Shown here in pieces: positions 50,469 to 59,283 of a DNA stretch of 64,000 nt. Source of the stretch: Nocardia sp. NBC_00565 (GTDB taxonomy: Bacteria; Actinomycetota; Actinomycetes; Mycobacteriales; Mycobacteriaceae); assembly GCF_036345915.1 (NCBI RefSeq), contig NZ_CP107785.1, positions 2,976,001 to 3,040,000 of the forward strand, in the 5' to 3' direction. Position 1 is the first letter of the stretch; every line of letters starts with the position of its first letter. The translations under genes and the position numbers were made by a program. The notes beneath the pieces were generated by a model. The model was not told the DNA's origin. It saw only the letters and a program-made list of their open reading frames with translations, and did not search any database.

Positions 50469-51266
50469 GTGGACGATGCCGAACGCGAGCTGCTGACCGA
50501 AACGCTGCGCAAGACCATGCTGGCGGCATCGGGCCGCGACCTCTACGGGGCACTCGTCGACCTCGGTTGGCACGAGATGCTCACCGAAGCGCCGGATGTG
50601 GCTGTGCCGCTGGTGTTTCGGCTGCTCGGCGAGACCGGAGCACACGCCCCGGTACTCAATGATGTCGTGCGGGTCGCGGCGGGCAAGCCGACCGGTGGCT
50701 CGGTGCCGCTGCCGTTCGCGGGAGGTTCGTGGGTGTTGTGGGCCCACACCGACGAGGTCGGCACATCGATCGACGGCGACCTGCCGATACACCGGGTGCC
50801 CGTCGGGTATCCGGTCCCGCTGGCCGCGGGCCGTCGCGCCCTGGGGTGGTGGTTGGTCGGCGCGAGCCGCGCCATGCTGACGCTCGCCAGAACCCATGCC
50901 TTGGACCGCGTGCAGTTCGGTCGCCCCCTTGCTTCCTTCCAAGCCGTGCGGCATCGGCTCGCGGAAACGCTCGTCGCCATCGAAGGCGCGCAGGCCACAC
51001 TCGAAGCCGTCACCGATGATCCGGCTGCCGACGATATGGGCGCACTGCTCGCCAAGGCCGCCGCGGGCCGGGCGGCGACGACCGCGGCCCGGCACTGCCA
51101 ACAGGTGCTCGGCGGCATCGGCTTCACCGCCGAACACGATCTGCACCGGCATATCCGGCGGGTACTGGTGCTCGACGGGCTACTCTGCAGCTCCCGGGAG
51201 CTCATCCGGGAGGCCGGCGCAACGCTGCGGTCGACCGGCAGCGCCGCACGCCTGGTGCAGTTGTGA
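50469..51266 (+). CDS. Acyl-CoA dehydrogenase-like small partner subunit
   Basis: A 265-residue ACAD homologue that lacks most of the N-terminal helical domain. It keeps the middle strand VLWAHTDEVGTS and the C-terminal helices: VQFGRPLASFQAVRHRLAET and QQVLGGIGFTAEHDLHRHIRR, a form typical of small subunits of heteromeric ACADs. It probably forms an alpha2-beta2 complex with the preceding protein and shares the FAD site. It starts at GTG 50469 with GGAAGGAGTGAG upstream. Its stop overlaps the TetR start (GTGA). Confidence 0.85.
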   Translation: MDDAERELLTETLRKTMLAASGRDLYGALVDLGWHEMLTEAPDVAVPLVFRLLGETGAHAPVLNDVVRVAAGKPTGGSVPLPFAGGSWVLWAHTDEVGTSIDGDLPIHRVPVGYPVPLAAGRRALGWWLVGASRAMLTLARTHALDRVQFGRPLASFQAVRHRLAETLVAIEGAQATLEAVTDDPAADDMGALLAKAAAGRAATTAARHCQQVLGGIGFTAEHDLHRHIRRVLVLDGLLCSSRELIREAGATLRSTGSAARLVQL

Positions 51267-51946
51267 CACGACAGCGACACGACGAGCCGGCGGGCAGTCC
51301 GACCGACCAGCCCGCCTGGAAGCAGCGTGCGGTCGAGCGGTCGATCAGGACCGCGAAACTGCGCGCCGAAGAGCGGGTTCAGCGGTTCCTGGACGCCGCG
51401 CAGGCGCTCATCACCGAGAAGGGCACGACGGAGTTCACCGTCCAGGAGGTGGTCGAACGTTCGCGCCAATCGCTACGCAGCTTCTACCTGCAGTTCGACG
51501 GTAAGCACGAATTGCTGCTCGCGCTCTTCGAGGAAGCGCTGACCCGCACCGCCGAGCAGATCCGCGCCGCGGCCACGGGCCAGGCCGATCCGCTCGACCG
51601 GCTGGTGGTCGCGATGCGGCTGCTGTTCGAACTGTGCCGTCCTGATCCGAGCGTGCGGCGCCCACTGTTCACCGATTTCGCACCGCGACTGCTGGTCACC
51701 CATCCCGCGCAGGTCAAGGCGGCGCATGTGGCGCTGCTCGCGCTGTTCACCGAGCTGATGATCGATGCCGATCAGGCCGGCCGGCTGCGCGCGGGCACCA
51801 ATCCGCGCCGGATGGCCGCGCTGGCAATGCAGACGATCATGTTCACCGCCCAATCCAGTGGCGGCAACGACGACGCGACGGTGCGCCCGATCACCGCCGA
51901 GGAACTGTCGGACTTCTGTACCGTCGGAATAGCCGAATCCGGGTAG
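51263..51946 (+). CDS. TetR family regulator, candidate master repressor of the cluster
   Basis: A 227-residue TetR with a 35-residue basic N-terminal extension (WKQRAVERSIRTAKLRAEER). The HTH spans about residues 38-85: VQRFLDAAQALITEKGTTEF, TVQEVVERSRQSLRSFYLQF, DGKHELLLALFEEAL. The C-terminal domain would bind a CoA ester or similar inducer. It is coupled to the ACAD genes (GTGA overlap). A perfect GAGAATTTAATTCTC begins at the base after its stop. Its position inside the operon and beside the best operator makes it the leading candidate to bind the recurring palindrome; this is inference. Confidence 0.88.
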   Translation: MTRQRHDEPAGSPTDQPAWKQRAVERSIRTAKLRAEERVQRFLDAAQALITEKGTTEFTVQEVVERSRQSLRSFYLQFDGKHELLLALFEEALTRTAEQIRAAATGQADPLDRLVVAMRLLFELCRPDPSVRRPLFTDFAPRLLVTHPAQVKAAHVALLALFTELMIDADQAGRLRAGTNPRRMAALAMQTIMFTAQSSGGNDDATVRPITAEELSDFCTVGIAESG

Positions 51947-51961
51947 GAGAATTTAATTCTC
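51947..51961. promoter_or_regulatory. Perfect GAGAAT-N3-ATTCTC operator after the TetR gene
   Basis: GAGAATTTAATTCTC starts directly after the TetR stop codon TAG (51944-51946) and ends 31 bp before the thioesterase ATG. It marks an operon-internal promoter for the thioesterase and DapB-like genes. Confidence 0.8.
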
Positions 51962-51992
51962 ATGTAGGTAGAACATCGCTTACACTCGGGAC

Positions 51993-52886
51993 ATGCCCGA
52001 CCTCTGGAATGATCTCCTCGCCTGCCTAGATCTACACCGCACCGAGCCGACCGATGACACCAACGGTCATCCGTCCGCGGCCGACCCCGGCGCAACGGCC
52101 GTCTTCGAGGGGCCCAATCTGCGGCTCGAATACCGCCGACTGTTCGGCGGGCAGATTCTCGGGCAGTTCGTCCGCGCGACCGAACTCGCCTGCCCGGACA
52201 AGACCGTCAAATCCGTGCACGCGACATTCGCGAAAGAGGGCCGGTCCGGGGAAACCGTCCGGTACGAGGTGTCCCGTCACCATGAAGGACGCTCGTTCGC
52301 CACGCTGACGATCATCGCCAGGCAGTCCGCGGCGGTGGTGGCCAGCGCCGCGGTGTCCATGCACAGCGCCGAGGCCGGGCCCGAGCTGCAGAGCACCGCC
52401 GAGGTACCGGCCGTCCCGACCGATGCGCAACGGGTCGAGTTCAGCCTGCTGCCCTGGGAGACCCGCTCCGACGCCGACCTGAACGAAACCGCCGCCGCCG
52501 CACCGGAATACGAGTTCTGGATGCGCACACCGGCGGTCGGCCAGGACCTCGCCCCGGCACTGACCGCATACGCCACCGACCTCAATCTCATCGGCACGGC
52601 CCTGCGCCCGGTCGAGGGTGTGAGCCAGGGCGGCAACGGCACGGTGTTCGACTCGGCCGTGACCTCCCATACCCTCTGGTTCCACCGCCCCTTCCGCACC
52701 GACGACTGGCTGTTGCTGCGCCAGCACAGCCCGCTGCTGGCACACGGCCGGTGTTTCGGTCGCGGCGATGTGCTCACCGCGTCGGGCACCCTCGTCGCCT
52801 CCTACGCCCAGGAAGCCATACTTCGGTTCAAACCCGATGCGGCACAGCAGCTTTCCGAAGTCCACCGAGTCGAGCAGAAGGTGTGA
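51993..52886 (+). CDS. Acyl-CoA thioesterase II (TesB-type)
   Basis: A 297-residue double-hotdog thioesterase. Features are YRRLFGGQILGQFVRATELA, SVHATFAKEGRSGETVRYEV, HHEGRSFATLTIIARQ, and in the second half LIGTALRPVEG, DSAVTSHTLWFHRPFRTDDW (Asp, Ser/Thr and Gln-type catalytic positions of TesB) and FGRGDVLTASGTLVASYAQE. It would release CoA from pathway or stalled intermediates. It is preceded by its own operator, and the DapB-like gene starts 1 base after its stop. Confidence 0.88.
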   Translation: MPDLWNDLLACLDLHRTEPTDDTNGHPSAADPGATAVFEGPNLRLEYRRLFGGQILGQFVRATELACPDKTVKSVHATFAKEGRSGETVRYEVSRHHEGRSFATLTIIARQSAAVVASAAVSMHSAEAGPELQSTAEVPAVPTDAQRVEFSLLPWETRSDADLNETAAAAPEYEFWMRTPAVGQDLAPALTAYATDLNLIGTALRPVEGVSQGGNGTVFDSAVTSHTLWFHRPFRTDDWLLLRQHSPLLAHGRCFGRGDVLTASGTLVASYAQEAILRFKPDAAQQLSEVHRVEQKV

Positions 52887-52887
52887 G

Positions 52888-53946
52888 ATGGTTCTGGAAT
52901 CCACCAACCCGTCCGCAGGCAAGTACTCCGTCGTCCAGTGGGCGACCGGCAATATCGGTACGCGCGCACTGCGCGCGATCATCGAGCACCCGAATCTGAC
53001 GCTGGCCGGGGTGTATGTCCACGGGCCCGACAAGGTCGGGCGCGACGCCGGTGAACTGTGCGGGCTCGACCCGACGGGCGTGCGCGCCACCAACGATATC
53101 GAGAGCATCATTGATCTCGATGCCGACTGCGTGCTGTACATGCCGCGCGAGCTCGATGTGGACGAGGTCTGCCGCTTGCTGACGGCGGGAACCAATGTTG
53201 TGACCACCCGTGGTGAATTCCATCGGCCGGACAGCATGGATCCTCGGATCCGGGCCGAGGTCGAGCAGGCATGCGCACTCGGCGATACCTCGATCCACAG
53301 CACCGGCAGCAGCCCTGGCTTCATCACCGAGGCCGTTCCGTTGGTGCTGTCCTCGATTCAGCGGCACCTGGAATCCCTCACCATCGACGAGTACGCGGAT
53401 CTGTCACAACGCGATTCGCCGGGCATCCTGTTCGATGTCATGGGTTTCGGACATCCGCCCACCGAGTTCGACGAACACCGGCTCGCCCACCTGCAGGGAA
53501 ATTTCGGCCCGTCGCTGCAACTGCTCGCGGATGCGCTCGGACTGCCACTGGACTCGGTGGAAGTCGATGGCGAGTTCGCCACCGCCCGCCAGAGGACGCA
53601 CATCGCCGCGGGCACTCTCGACGCAGGTTCCGTTGCGGCACAGCGAATCACCGTCTCCGGGATGCGAAATGGGCGGGCGCTGCTGCGTTTCCGGGCCAAC
53701 TGGTATTGCACAACGGACCTGGATCCGGCCTGGACGGTCCGCGATACCGGCTGGCATGTGTCGGTCGAGGGCGATGCGCCGCTCGACATCGACATGCGAT
53801 TCTCGATACCGCTGGAGCGCATGAGCGAGGTTTCCCCCGGCTACACCGCCCATCGCGCCGTCAACGCCGTGCCCTACGTCTGCGCGGCGCTCAGCGGGAT
53901 CCGAACAACGCTCGACCTGCCACAGATCATTCCGGTACTGAGCTGA
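52888..53946 (+). CDS. Dihydrodipicolinate reductase-like NAD(P)-binding protein
   Basis: A 352-residue protein of the DapB-N-like Rossmann family common in mycobacteria and relatives. Its first strand is YSVVQWATGNIGTRALRAII, followed by VYVHGPDKVGRDAGELCGL, DADCVLYMPRELDVDEV, GTNVVTTRGEFHRP and GSSPGFITEAVPLVLSSI. The family is probably a dehydrogenase or amine-dehydrogenase-like enzyme with unknown substrates. It follows the thioesterase with no gap, ends the plus-strand operon and is followed by a strong bidirectional hairpin. Confidence 0.83.
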   Translation: MVLESTNPSAGKYSVVQWATGNIGTRALRAIIEHPNLTLAGVYVHGPDKVGRDAGELCGLDPTGVRATNDIESIIDLDADCVLYMPRELDVDEVCRLLTAGTNVVTTRGEFHRPDSMDPRIRAEVEQACALGDTSIHSTGSSPGFITEAVPLVLSSIQRHLESLTIDEYADLSQRDSPGILFDVMGFGHPPTEFDEHRLAHLQGNFGPSLQLLADALGLPLDSVEVDGEFATARQRTHIAAGTLDAGSVAAQRITVSGMRNGRALLRFRANWYCTTDLDPAWTVRDTGWHVSVEGDAPLDIDMRFSIPLERMSEVSPGYTAHRAVNAVPYVCAALSGIRTTLDLPQIIPVLS

Positions 53947-53960
53947 GCAGCATCGTTGCC

Positions 53961-53997
53961 GCCGATCCGACAAGCGACTCAGATCTGTCGGATCGGC
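53961..53997. terminator. Strong bidirectional hairpin between convergent operons
   Basis: Perfect 12-bp stem GCCGATCCGACA / TGTCGGATCGGC with a 13-nt loop, 14 bp after the DapB-like stop and 17 bp after the P450 stop on the other strand. It separates the two large operons. Confidence 0.75.
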
Positions 53998-54014
53998 CCC
54001 ACGGCGGCAGGAAC

Positions 54015-55370
54015 TCAGTCGCCCGCCGGGCGCACGGTAACCGGTTCGGCCGGCCCTTGCTCGTCACAGATCCGCTGCAGCTTGTCGAGAGTCTCGTCCA
54101 GTCCCGCACCGAGTCCGGGACCGGGCGTGAAGTGCGCCGGAAGGTGCCGCATGCCCTGGATGACGCCGATCGTTTCGTAGTGCACGGCCCCCTCTGGGTC
54201 GCAGCGGTAATCCGGCATCCGGTCGAGTACCGCAACGAGCATCCGCTTGAAGACCGTGCGCGCGACATTGGAGCCGATACAGCGATGGATGCCGATACCG
54301 AAACTGAAGTGCCGGTTGCCCTTTCGATCCAGGATGACGTCGTTGGGCTGTGCGAACGCCTCGGGATCCCGATTCGCCATCGCCCAGGACAACCACAGAC
54401 GTTCGCCCTCCCGGAATTGTGTGCCGGCGATCTCGCAATCCTCGGCGAAGGTGCGGCCGTCACCGGGCGCGGGCGTGAAGAACCGCAGGAACTCCTCCGT
54501 CGCGGAATCCAGCAGCGTCTCCCGCTCATCGCTGAGTATCGCCCGGTCCCGCGGATTTTCCGACAGCCATTCGAGGGCATGCGCGGTGAGTGCGGTCGTC
54601 GTGTCGAAACCGCCGCCGATCAGCAGCGACAGCATGCCGAGTAGCTCGACGTCGGGCGCCGCCGCACCGTCGATCCGAGCCCGGACCAGCGCATCGATCA
54701 GACCCGGACGTGGTTTTTCCCGAATCTCCACGAGATTGGCGAGCAGATCCTGCCCCATCGCCTTGCGCAGTTCCACGACTCGCGGGTGATCGGGCGAGTC
54801 CTGTGGTGTGTACACCGAGGCGTGCGCCGGCTCGTTGTAGATCGCCCACTTGTGCAACGGAATACCCAGCATCGCCAGGGTGAGCACAGCCGGAACGATA
54901 TTGGCGAGGTCATCGACGAAGTCGATGACCCCTTGCTCGATCCGCTCGTCGAGACAGGCGCGCACTATTTCGTCGATGAACGGGATCCACCGTTTGACGG
55001 CGGCCGGTGACAGGTACGGATTGAGCACCTGCCGATACAGGCGGTGTTCTGGTTCATCCATTTCGAGGATGCCGCTGCGCATGCTCTCCTCGGGGGGCGG
55101 TGGCGGAATGGTGATGCCCCGATACCCGCGCCGCTCACCGTTCGGGTCGTGGTCGTTCGACACATGTGGACAGCGCGCCAGTGCGAATACCTCGTTGTTG
55201 CCCGCGGCGACCCAGTGCCCGTCGTAGGTGTCGGACCAGGCGACTGGGCATTGCCGCTGCATGTCCTGGGTGATCGATTCGAACTGGTGGCGATAGTCGG
55301 GCCGGTGCCGGTCGAATCGGTAGCGGCGGCTCCTGCGCTCGTCGGGTGCGGCGGAGTTCTCGACGTTCAT
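54015..55370 (-). CDS. Cytochrome P450
   Basis: A 451-residue soluble class I P450. The I-helix is LLIGGGFDTTTALTAH (residues 250-264; Asp-Thr instead of the more usual Glu/Asp-Thr with preceding Ala-Gly), ExxR is Glu293-Arg296 in TEEFLRFF, and the heme loop is FSFGIGIHRCIGSNVA with Cys364. HDPNGERRGYRG and ILEMDEPEHRLYRQ match the CYP families of actinobacterial terpenoid and steroid oxidation, although I cannot name the family. It needs ferredoxin, which is not encoded nearby. It lies 27 bases after the hotdog gene on the same strand, in the operon headed by TetR 57864. Confidence 0.92.
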   Translation of the reverse strand: MNVENSAAPDERRSRRYRFDRHRPDYRHQFESITQDMQRQCPVAWSDTYDGHWVAAGNNEVFALARCPHVSNDHDPNGERRGYRGITIPPPPPEESMRSGILEMDEPEHRLYRQVLNPYLSPAAVKRWIPFIDEIVRACLDERIEQGVIDFVDDLANIVPAVLTLAMLGIPLHKWAIYNEPAHASVYTPQDSPDHPRVVELRKAMGQDLLANLVEIREKPRPGLIDALVRARIDGAAAPDVELLGMLSLLIGGGFDTTTALTAHALEWLSENPRDRAILSDERETLLDSATEEFLRFFTPAPGDGRTFAEDCEIAGTQFREGERLWLSWAMANRDPEAFAQPNDVILDRKGNRHFSFGIGIHRCIGSNVARTVFKRMLVAVLDRMPDYRCDPEGAVHYETIGVIQGMRHLPAHFTPGPGLGAGLDETLDKLQRICDEQGPAEPVTVRPAGD

Positions 55371-55397
55371 AGCGTTATCCCTACTTCAGCGATGAAA

Positions 55398-56165
55398 TCA
55401 TCTGAACGTTCTGGCCGTGGCCAGTGTCGTGAGCCGGTTGTCGTTGCCGGAGTCGCGCAACTCCACCCGCCCGACACCGTCGCGCAGGCGCGCGGTGGCG
55501 ACCACGGGTCCCACCCGGGCCGCCTGCAGATAGCGCAGGCCGAGAAAGCACAGGCTCTCGCCCGGCGCGAGCGACAGCACGGCCTCCTCCGCGGCGAGAG
55601 CGATGAGGCCGCCGTTGAAGGTGTTGGAGGCGTTCAGACCGTCCTCGGATCGGGGCAGCACCGCGACGCCCGGACTGCGCCGTTCGCATCCGGCCCGTTC
55701 GGCCAGCGGTTTGGTGAGCCGCAGCCCGGTCGCGGGCATATCGATGCTCAGCTGATGCGGCAGTCGCACATCGGGATTGGGCGCCACCATGAAGGAGGCC
55801 GCCGCCACCGCGACCGGCTCGTCATCGACGGTAAACTCCATCTCCGCGACGAATACCGAACGGCCCACCTTCACGGTCCGGCCGAATGCCCGCACCTCGC
55901 CCACACCGGGAGCGGGTCGATACAGGTTGACGTCGAGCTCGAGGGTCACCGGGACGCGCGGCCCCATGACCTGCGAGGCCAGCAGACCCGCCAGCGTGTC
56001 GGCCCAGGTGGCCAGAATGGAGGTCCGCAGGTGGGCGGTGCCGGGAACGTGCATCTCCGGCGTGATCACGGCGCAGGCGTGCAGCTCGTCGCCGATCTTC
56101 CTGGTCGTCAATCCCAGCTCGAGCAGGATGTGCCGACGTTCCTCCGGCTTGTTCTCGACCTGCAC
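55398..56165 (-). CDS. Hotdog-fold thioesterase-like protein
   Basis: A 255-residue protein with two hotdog-like halves: HVPGTAHLRTSILATWADTLAG (long helix of the PaaI/4HBT type), VTLELDVNLYRPAPGVGEVRAFGR (given as VTLELDVNLYRP and GVGEVRAFGR), and in the second half NTFNGGLIALAAEEAVLSL. Likely an acyl-CoA thioesterase or a hydratase-like partner. GTG 56165 is preferred because AGAGGAG lies eight bases upstream; a TTG at 56228 would extend it into the operator. Two operator copies lie 66-102 bp upstream. It precedes the P450 gene. Confidence 0.75.
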   Translation of the reverse strand: MQVENKPEERRHILLELGLTTRKIGDELHACAVITPEMHVPGTAHLRTSILATWADTLAGLLASQVMGPRVPVTLELDVNLYRPAPGVGEVRAFGRTVKVGRSVFVAEMEFTVDDEPVAVAAASFMVAPNPDVRLPHQLSIDMPATGLRLTKPLAERAGCERRSPGVAVLPRSEDGLNASNTFNGGLIALAAEEAVLSLAPGESLCFLGLRYLQAARVGPVVATARLRDGVGRVELRDSGNDNRLTTLATARTFR

Positions 56166-56230
56166 CGCGGCATCTCCTCTGCTCGGCGGAACTCGGGCGA
56201 GGGCCCGGACGGCCTCGACCCCCGCCAACC

Positions 56231-56267
56231 GAGATTATCATTCTCGCATTTAGCGATTGTAATTCTC
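56231..56267. promoter_or_regulatory. Two tandem GAGAAT-type operators before the hotdog-P450 genes
   Basis: GAGATTATCATTCTC (56231-56245) and GCGATTGTAATTCTC (56253-56267), 22 bp apart, the same spacing as the pair at 35.44 kb. The second lies inside the last codons of the upstream SDR gene, so an internal promoter for the hotdog-P450 pair is expected here. Confidence 0.65.
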
Positions 56268-57146
56268 GTCGACGAGGTGCGCCGGATAACCGATCTCGGT
56301 CAGCAATGTTTCGCTCGCGGCCCACAGGCGGGCGGCGGCCGCATCGTCCTGTGCGGCGGGGGCGGGCGCCTCTTCAGCCTTCCGATGGAAGTAGCGCCCA
56401 CCGTCGCGGCCGCCTTCGGCTTCAGTGGCCAGCCAGACCAGCGTTTCGGCCGGTTCGTCCGGCGAAACGGTATCCGCGGCGGCCATATGCGCCCGCATCG
56501 CCGCATTGCCGTGTGACGCGAAATTGCTGGCCACTACACCTGGATGCATGACCTGGGCGACTATCCCGTCCCGACCCGCACGGCGCGCCAACTCGCGAGT
56601 GAACAGGATATTGGCGAGCTTCGCCTGGCCGTAGGCGACGACGGAATCGAAATCGCGCAGGCTCTGCAGATCGTCCCAGTCGAATCCGCGGCTGATGCGA
56701 TGGGCGCTGGAGGACACCGCGATCACCCGAGCGGATCCGGTCGAACTCGCCGCGAGCAGCGGCGTCAGCTCCCGCGTCAGCAGAAAGGGGGCGAGATGGT
56801 TGGCGGCGAAGGTCGCCTCCGTCCCTTCGGCGGTGACGATCCGCCGATCCCGCACGCCACCGGCGTTGTTGATGAGGACATCGATATGAGCGGTGCGGGT
56901 CCCGATCTCCGCGACGACCCGCTCGACCTCCGACATCAGCGTGAAGTCACCACGCACCATCGTGAAGCCGCCACCATCGCGCACCGCTGCCGCGATCCGC
57001 GTCGCCGCCTGGGCACTGCGTTCCGGATCGCGGCCGACGCCGATTACCCGCCAGCCGAGTTCCACCAGCTTGCGCGCGGTCGACTCGCCGATTCCGGCAC
57101 TGGCTCCCGTGACGACCGCGACCGGCCGTTTCGCATCGAATCGCAA
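56250..57146 (-). CDS. Retinol-dehydrogenase-like SDR
   Basis: A 298-residue SDR of the longer (protochlorophyllide reductase/retinol dehydrogenase-like) group: VVTGASAGIGESTARKL, VIGVGRDPERSAQ (Arg after strand 2, suggesting NADP), NNAGGVRDRR, VSSSAHRISRGFDWDDL, catalytic YGQAK, and HPGVVASNFASHG. TTG 57146 is chosen because GAGGAGA lies seven bases upstream; no ATG fits. It follows TetR 57864 by 19 bases and is probably co-transcribed with it. The substrate is unknown, and the group often takes bulky isoprenoid or lipid alcohols. Confidence 0.83.
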   Translation of the reverse strand: MRFDAKRPVAVVTGASAGIGESTARKLVELGWRVIGVGRDPERSAQAATRIAAAVRDGGGFTMVRGDFTLMSEVERVVAEIGTRTAHIDVLINNAGGVRDRRIVTAEGTEATFAANHLAPFLLTRELTPLLAASSTGSARVIAVSSSAHRISRGFDWDDLQSLRDFDSVVAYGQAKLANILFTRELARRAGRDGIVAQVMHPGVVASNFASHGNAAMRAHMAAADTVSPDEPAETLVWLATEAEGGRDGGRYFHRKAEEAPAPAAQDDAAAARLWAASETLLTEIGYPAHLVDENYNR

Positions 57147-57165
57147 GACATTCTCTCCTCGTCGT

Positions 57166-57864
57166 TCAGCGTGGCCGCAGGCCATCGAGCAGCAGGTGCA
57201 CGGTGAAGTGCACCTTCTGGTCCAGCTCAGCCGCCGTGGGCGTGCTGCCGCTCACTATCGCGCGCACCGTGCCGCCCACCACCATGCTCATGAAGGCCGA
57301 GGCGGCGAGGTCGACATCGGTCGGCGCGATCGCCTCTGCTGCGATCGCCCGATCGAGCAGGCCCGCGACGAATTCGATCACCGGTTTTGCGCTCTGCTCG
57401 TAGTTGGCGGTGAATATTGTTGGGAAGCGGTAGCTTTCGGTATTGATGATGCGCTGCAGACGCAGGCCGTTGGGCGTCATCACCTGGCCGATGCGCAGCC
57501 GCGCGATCGCTTCCAGCGTTTCGGCCAACTCGCCCCGGTCCAACTCTTCGAGCACGTGCCGGGGCACGATCTGCCGCTCGATGGCGCGCTGCACCGCGGC
57601 CAGAAACAGCGAGGACTTGTCTGCATAGCGCGCATAGACCGTGCGCTTGGTCATGCCGACGCGGTTGGCGATCATCTCGATAGTCGCCACCTCGAAGCCG
57701 TGCGCCAGGAACAGGTCGAGCGCGGTATCGAGCAGTTCACTGTGCCGCGCTTCGGCCTGCTCACGGGTGGGCCGCCCGGCCCCGCGGCGGGTAGATGCGA
57801 TCGCGTCCGTCAAGTCGGCCTCCACCAAAATTCCCTCTTGCCTGGCACCGGAACCTTCAATCAT
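57166..57864 (-). CDS. TetR family regulator divergent from the LuxE-LuxC pair
   Basis: A 232-residue TetR. HTH about residues 44-90: ELLDTALDLFLAHGFEVATI, EMIANRVGMTKRTVYARYAD, KSSLFLAAVQRAIER. The TKRTVYARYxDKSSLF form with the following C-terminal domain (LRLQRIINTESYRFPTIF) resembles TetR_C_7-type regulators. The first 30 residues are weakly supported and an inner GTG start is possible. It is divergent from the fatty-acid-reductase-like pair and upstream of the SDR-hotdog-P450 genes; it probably controls the pair and itself. Confidence 0.87.
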   Translation of the reverse strand: MIEGSGARQEGILVEADLTDAIASTRRGAGRPTREQAEARHSELLDTALDLFLAHGFEVATIEMIANRVGMTKRTVYARYADKSSLFLAAVQRAIERQIVPRHVLEELDRGELAETLEAIARLRIGQVMTPNGLRLQRIINTESYRFPTIFTANYEQSAKPVIEFVAGLLDRAIAAEAIAPTDVDLAASAFMSMVVGGTVRAIVSGSTPTAAELDQKVHFTVHLLLDGLRPR

Positions 57865-57921
57865 TATGATGATGACAAATTAATGAAACGCATCAGTTGC
57901 TATTTTAGCAGCAGCATATCG

Positions 57922-59283
57922 ATGGGACGCCCCGTGAACTCAGCCACCGCACAACTGACCAGGCTGGTCGACGCCGAGGACCGCTTCCGCCACTCCCCCG
58001 CCGAACTGCGCGAAACGCAGGTGGCGGCACTGAACGAGCGGTTCCACGAGCGCAAGGACCGCATCAAGCTCTTGGGCCATCGCGCACGCGAGGCCGGCAT
58101 CACCGAGGTCCGCGATCGCGCGGATATGGTGCCGCTGCTGTTCCCGCACACCGCCTACAAGAGCTATCCCGAGAGCTTTCTGACCGAGCGGCGCTGGGAC
58201 CGGCTCGGCAAATGGCTGGGCACCATCTCGCCCTATCCGATCAGCCCGATCGAGACATCGGACATCGCCGATATCGACGATTGGATCGCACGGCTACAAG
58301 CCGAGGGGCACTACGTTTCCTGCTCCAGCGGGACCACCGGCAAGTCGGCGATGTTGCTCGCCTCGTCGCAGGATATGGACTGGTCGCGCAAGGACACGGT
58401 CAATGTCTTCTCCTGGGGTTCGGGCGTGCGACCCACCCGGGACCGGCGAATGTTGGGGCTCGCGCCGATCGCCGCCGTTCCGAAGAACATGATCATCGCG
58501 CAAGCGCAGCTGGCGGCATTCGGCGATCCGGCCAAAGAGCGCTTCCGCCTGCCGATCCCGCCGATCACGGTCGGCTCACTGACCAAGATGGTCGTGCTGC
58601 GCAAGAAGATCGCCGAGGGCACCGCACGGCCGGAGGAATTGGCCGATTTCGAGCGAACCTCCGCCGAGCGGCAGGAAACCCTCGACAAGGCGATGATCGC
58701 GGGCGCCGAGGAGCTCATCCGATACCGCGGCGAGAAGCTCTACATCTCGGGCCTGTGGAACGCGCTGTACCAAGTCGCCAGGATCGTGCGCGATATGGGC
58801 TATTCCGCGAAGGACTTCCATCCCGACAACTGCATCTATGTCGGCGGTGGGCTCAAGCGTGCCCAGTTGCCCCCGGATTACCAGGACTTCGTGCACCAGA
58901 CGTTCAATATCCCGGCCAACCGGGACTTCCAGAACTACTCCATGCAGGAGCTGAATTCCGGTATGCCCAAATGTCAAGGGGGCGATCGCTATCACGTGCC
59001 GCCCTGGATCGTGCCCTTCATCCTCGACGAGGCGGGCGAGACCCTGCTGCCCCAGGAAACCGGCGAGATCGAGGGCCGCGCGGCGTTTTTCGATCTCTCG
59101 CTCGATGGGCGCTGGGGCGGTGTCATCACCGGCGACAAGATCTCGCTCGATTTCAGTCCCTGCGCCTGTGGCGGCGCGGGGGCTTCGGTACGCAACAACA
59201 TCGTCCGCTACGCCGATCTGGCGGGCGATGACAAGATCGGTTGCGCCGGCACAGTCGACGCGTACGTGCGGGGTCTGTCATGA
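57922..59283 (+). CDS. LuxE-like acyl-protein synthetase/acyl-adenylating ligase
   Basis: A 453-residue protein of the LuxE/acyl-protein synthetase family (related to PaaK ligases), which activates a fatty acid with ATP for reduction by LuxC. Visible motifs are the nucleotide loop HYVSCSSGTTGKSAMLLAS, the central LIRYRGEKLYISGLWN, NCIYVGGGLKRAQLPPDY, NYSMQELNSGMPKC and a C-terminal GRAAFFDLSLDGRWGGVITGD. It is coupled by ATGA overlap to a LuxC-like reductase, which strongly supports the assignment. Starts at 57883 or GTG 57934 are also possible; none has a clear ribosome site, and the leader is AT-rich. No luxAB homologue is adjacent. Confidence 0.8.
   Translation: MGRPVNSATAQLTRLVDAEDRFRHSPAELRETQVAALNERFHERKDRIKLLGHRAREAGITEVRDRADMVPLLFPHTAYKSYPESFLTERRWDRLGKWLGTISPYPISPIETSDIADIDDWIARLQAEGHYVSCSSGTTGKSAMLLASSQDMDWSRKDTVNVFSWGSGVRPTRDRRMLGLAPIAAVPKNMIIAQAQLAAFGDPAKERFRLPIPPITVGSLTKMVVLRKKIAEGTARPEELADFERTSAERQETLDKAMIAGAEELIRYRGEKLYISGLWNALYQVARIVRDMGYSAKDFHPDNCIYVGGGLKRAQLPPDYQDFVHQTFNIPANRDFQNYSMQELNSGMPKCQGGDRYHVPPWIVPFILDEAGETLLPQETGEIEGRAAFFDLSLDGRWGGVITGDKISLDFSPCACGGAGASVRNNIVRYADLAGDDKIGCAGTVDAYVRGLS

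Noticed and set aside
56893..59283. A 796-codon plus-strand frame ending in the LuxE-like protein
   Set aside because: Codons before about 57880 are antisense to the SDR and TetR genes and have shadow composition; homology begins only near 57922.
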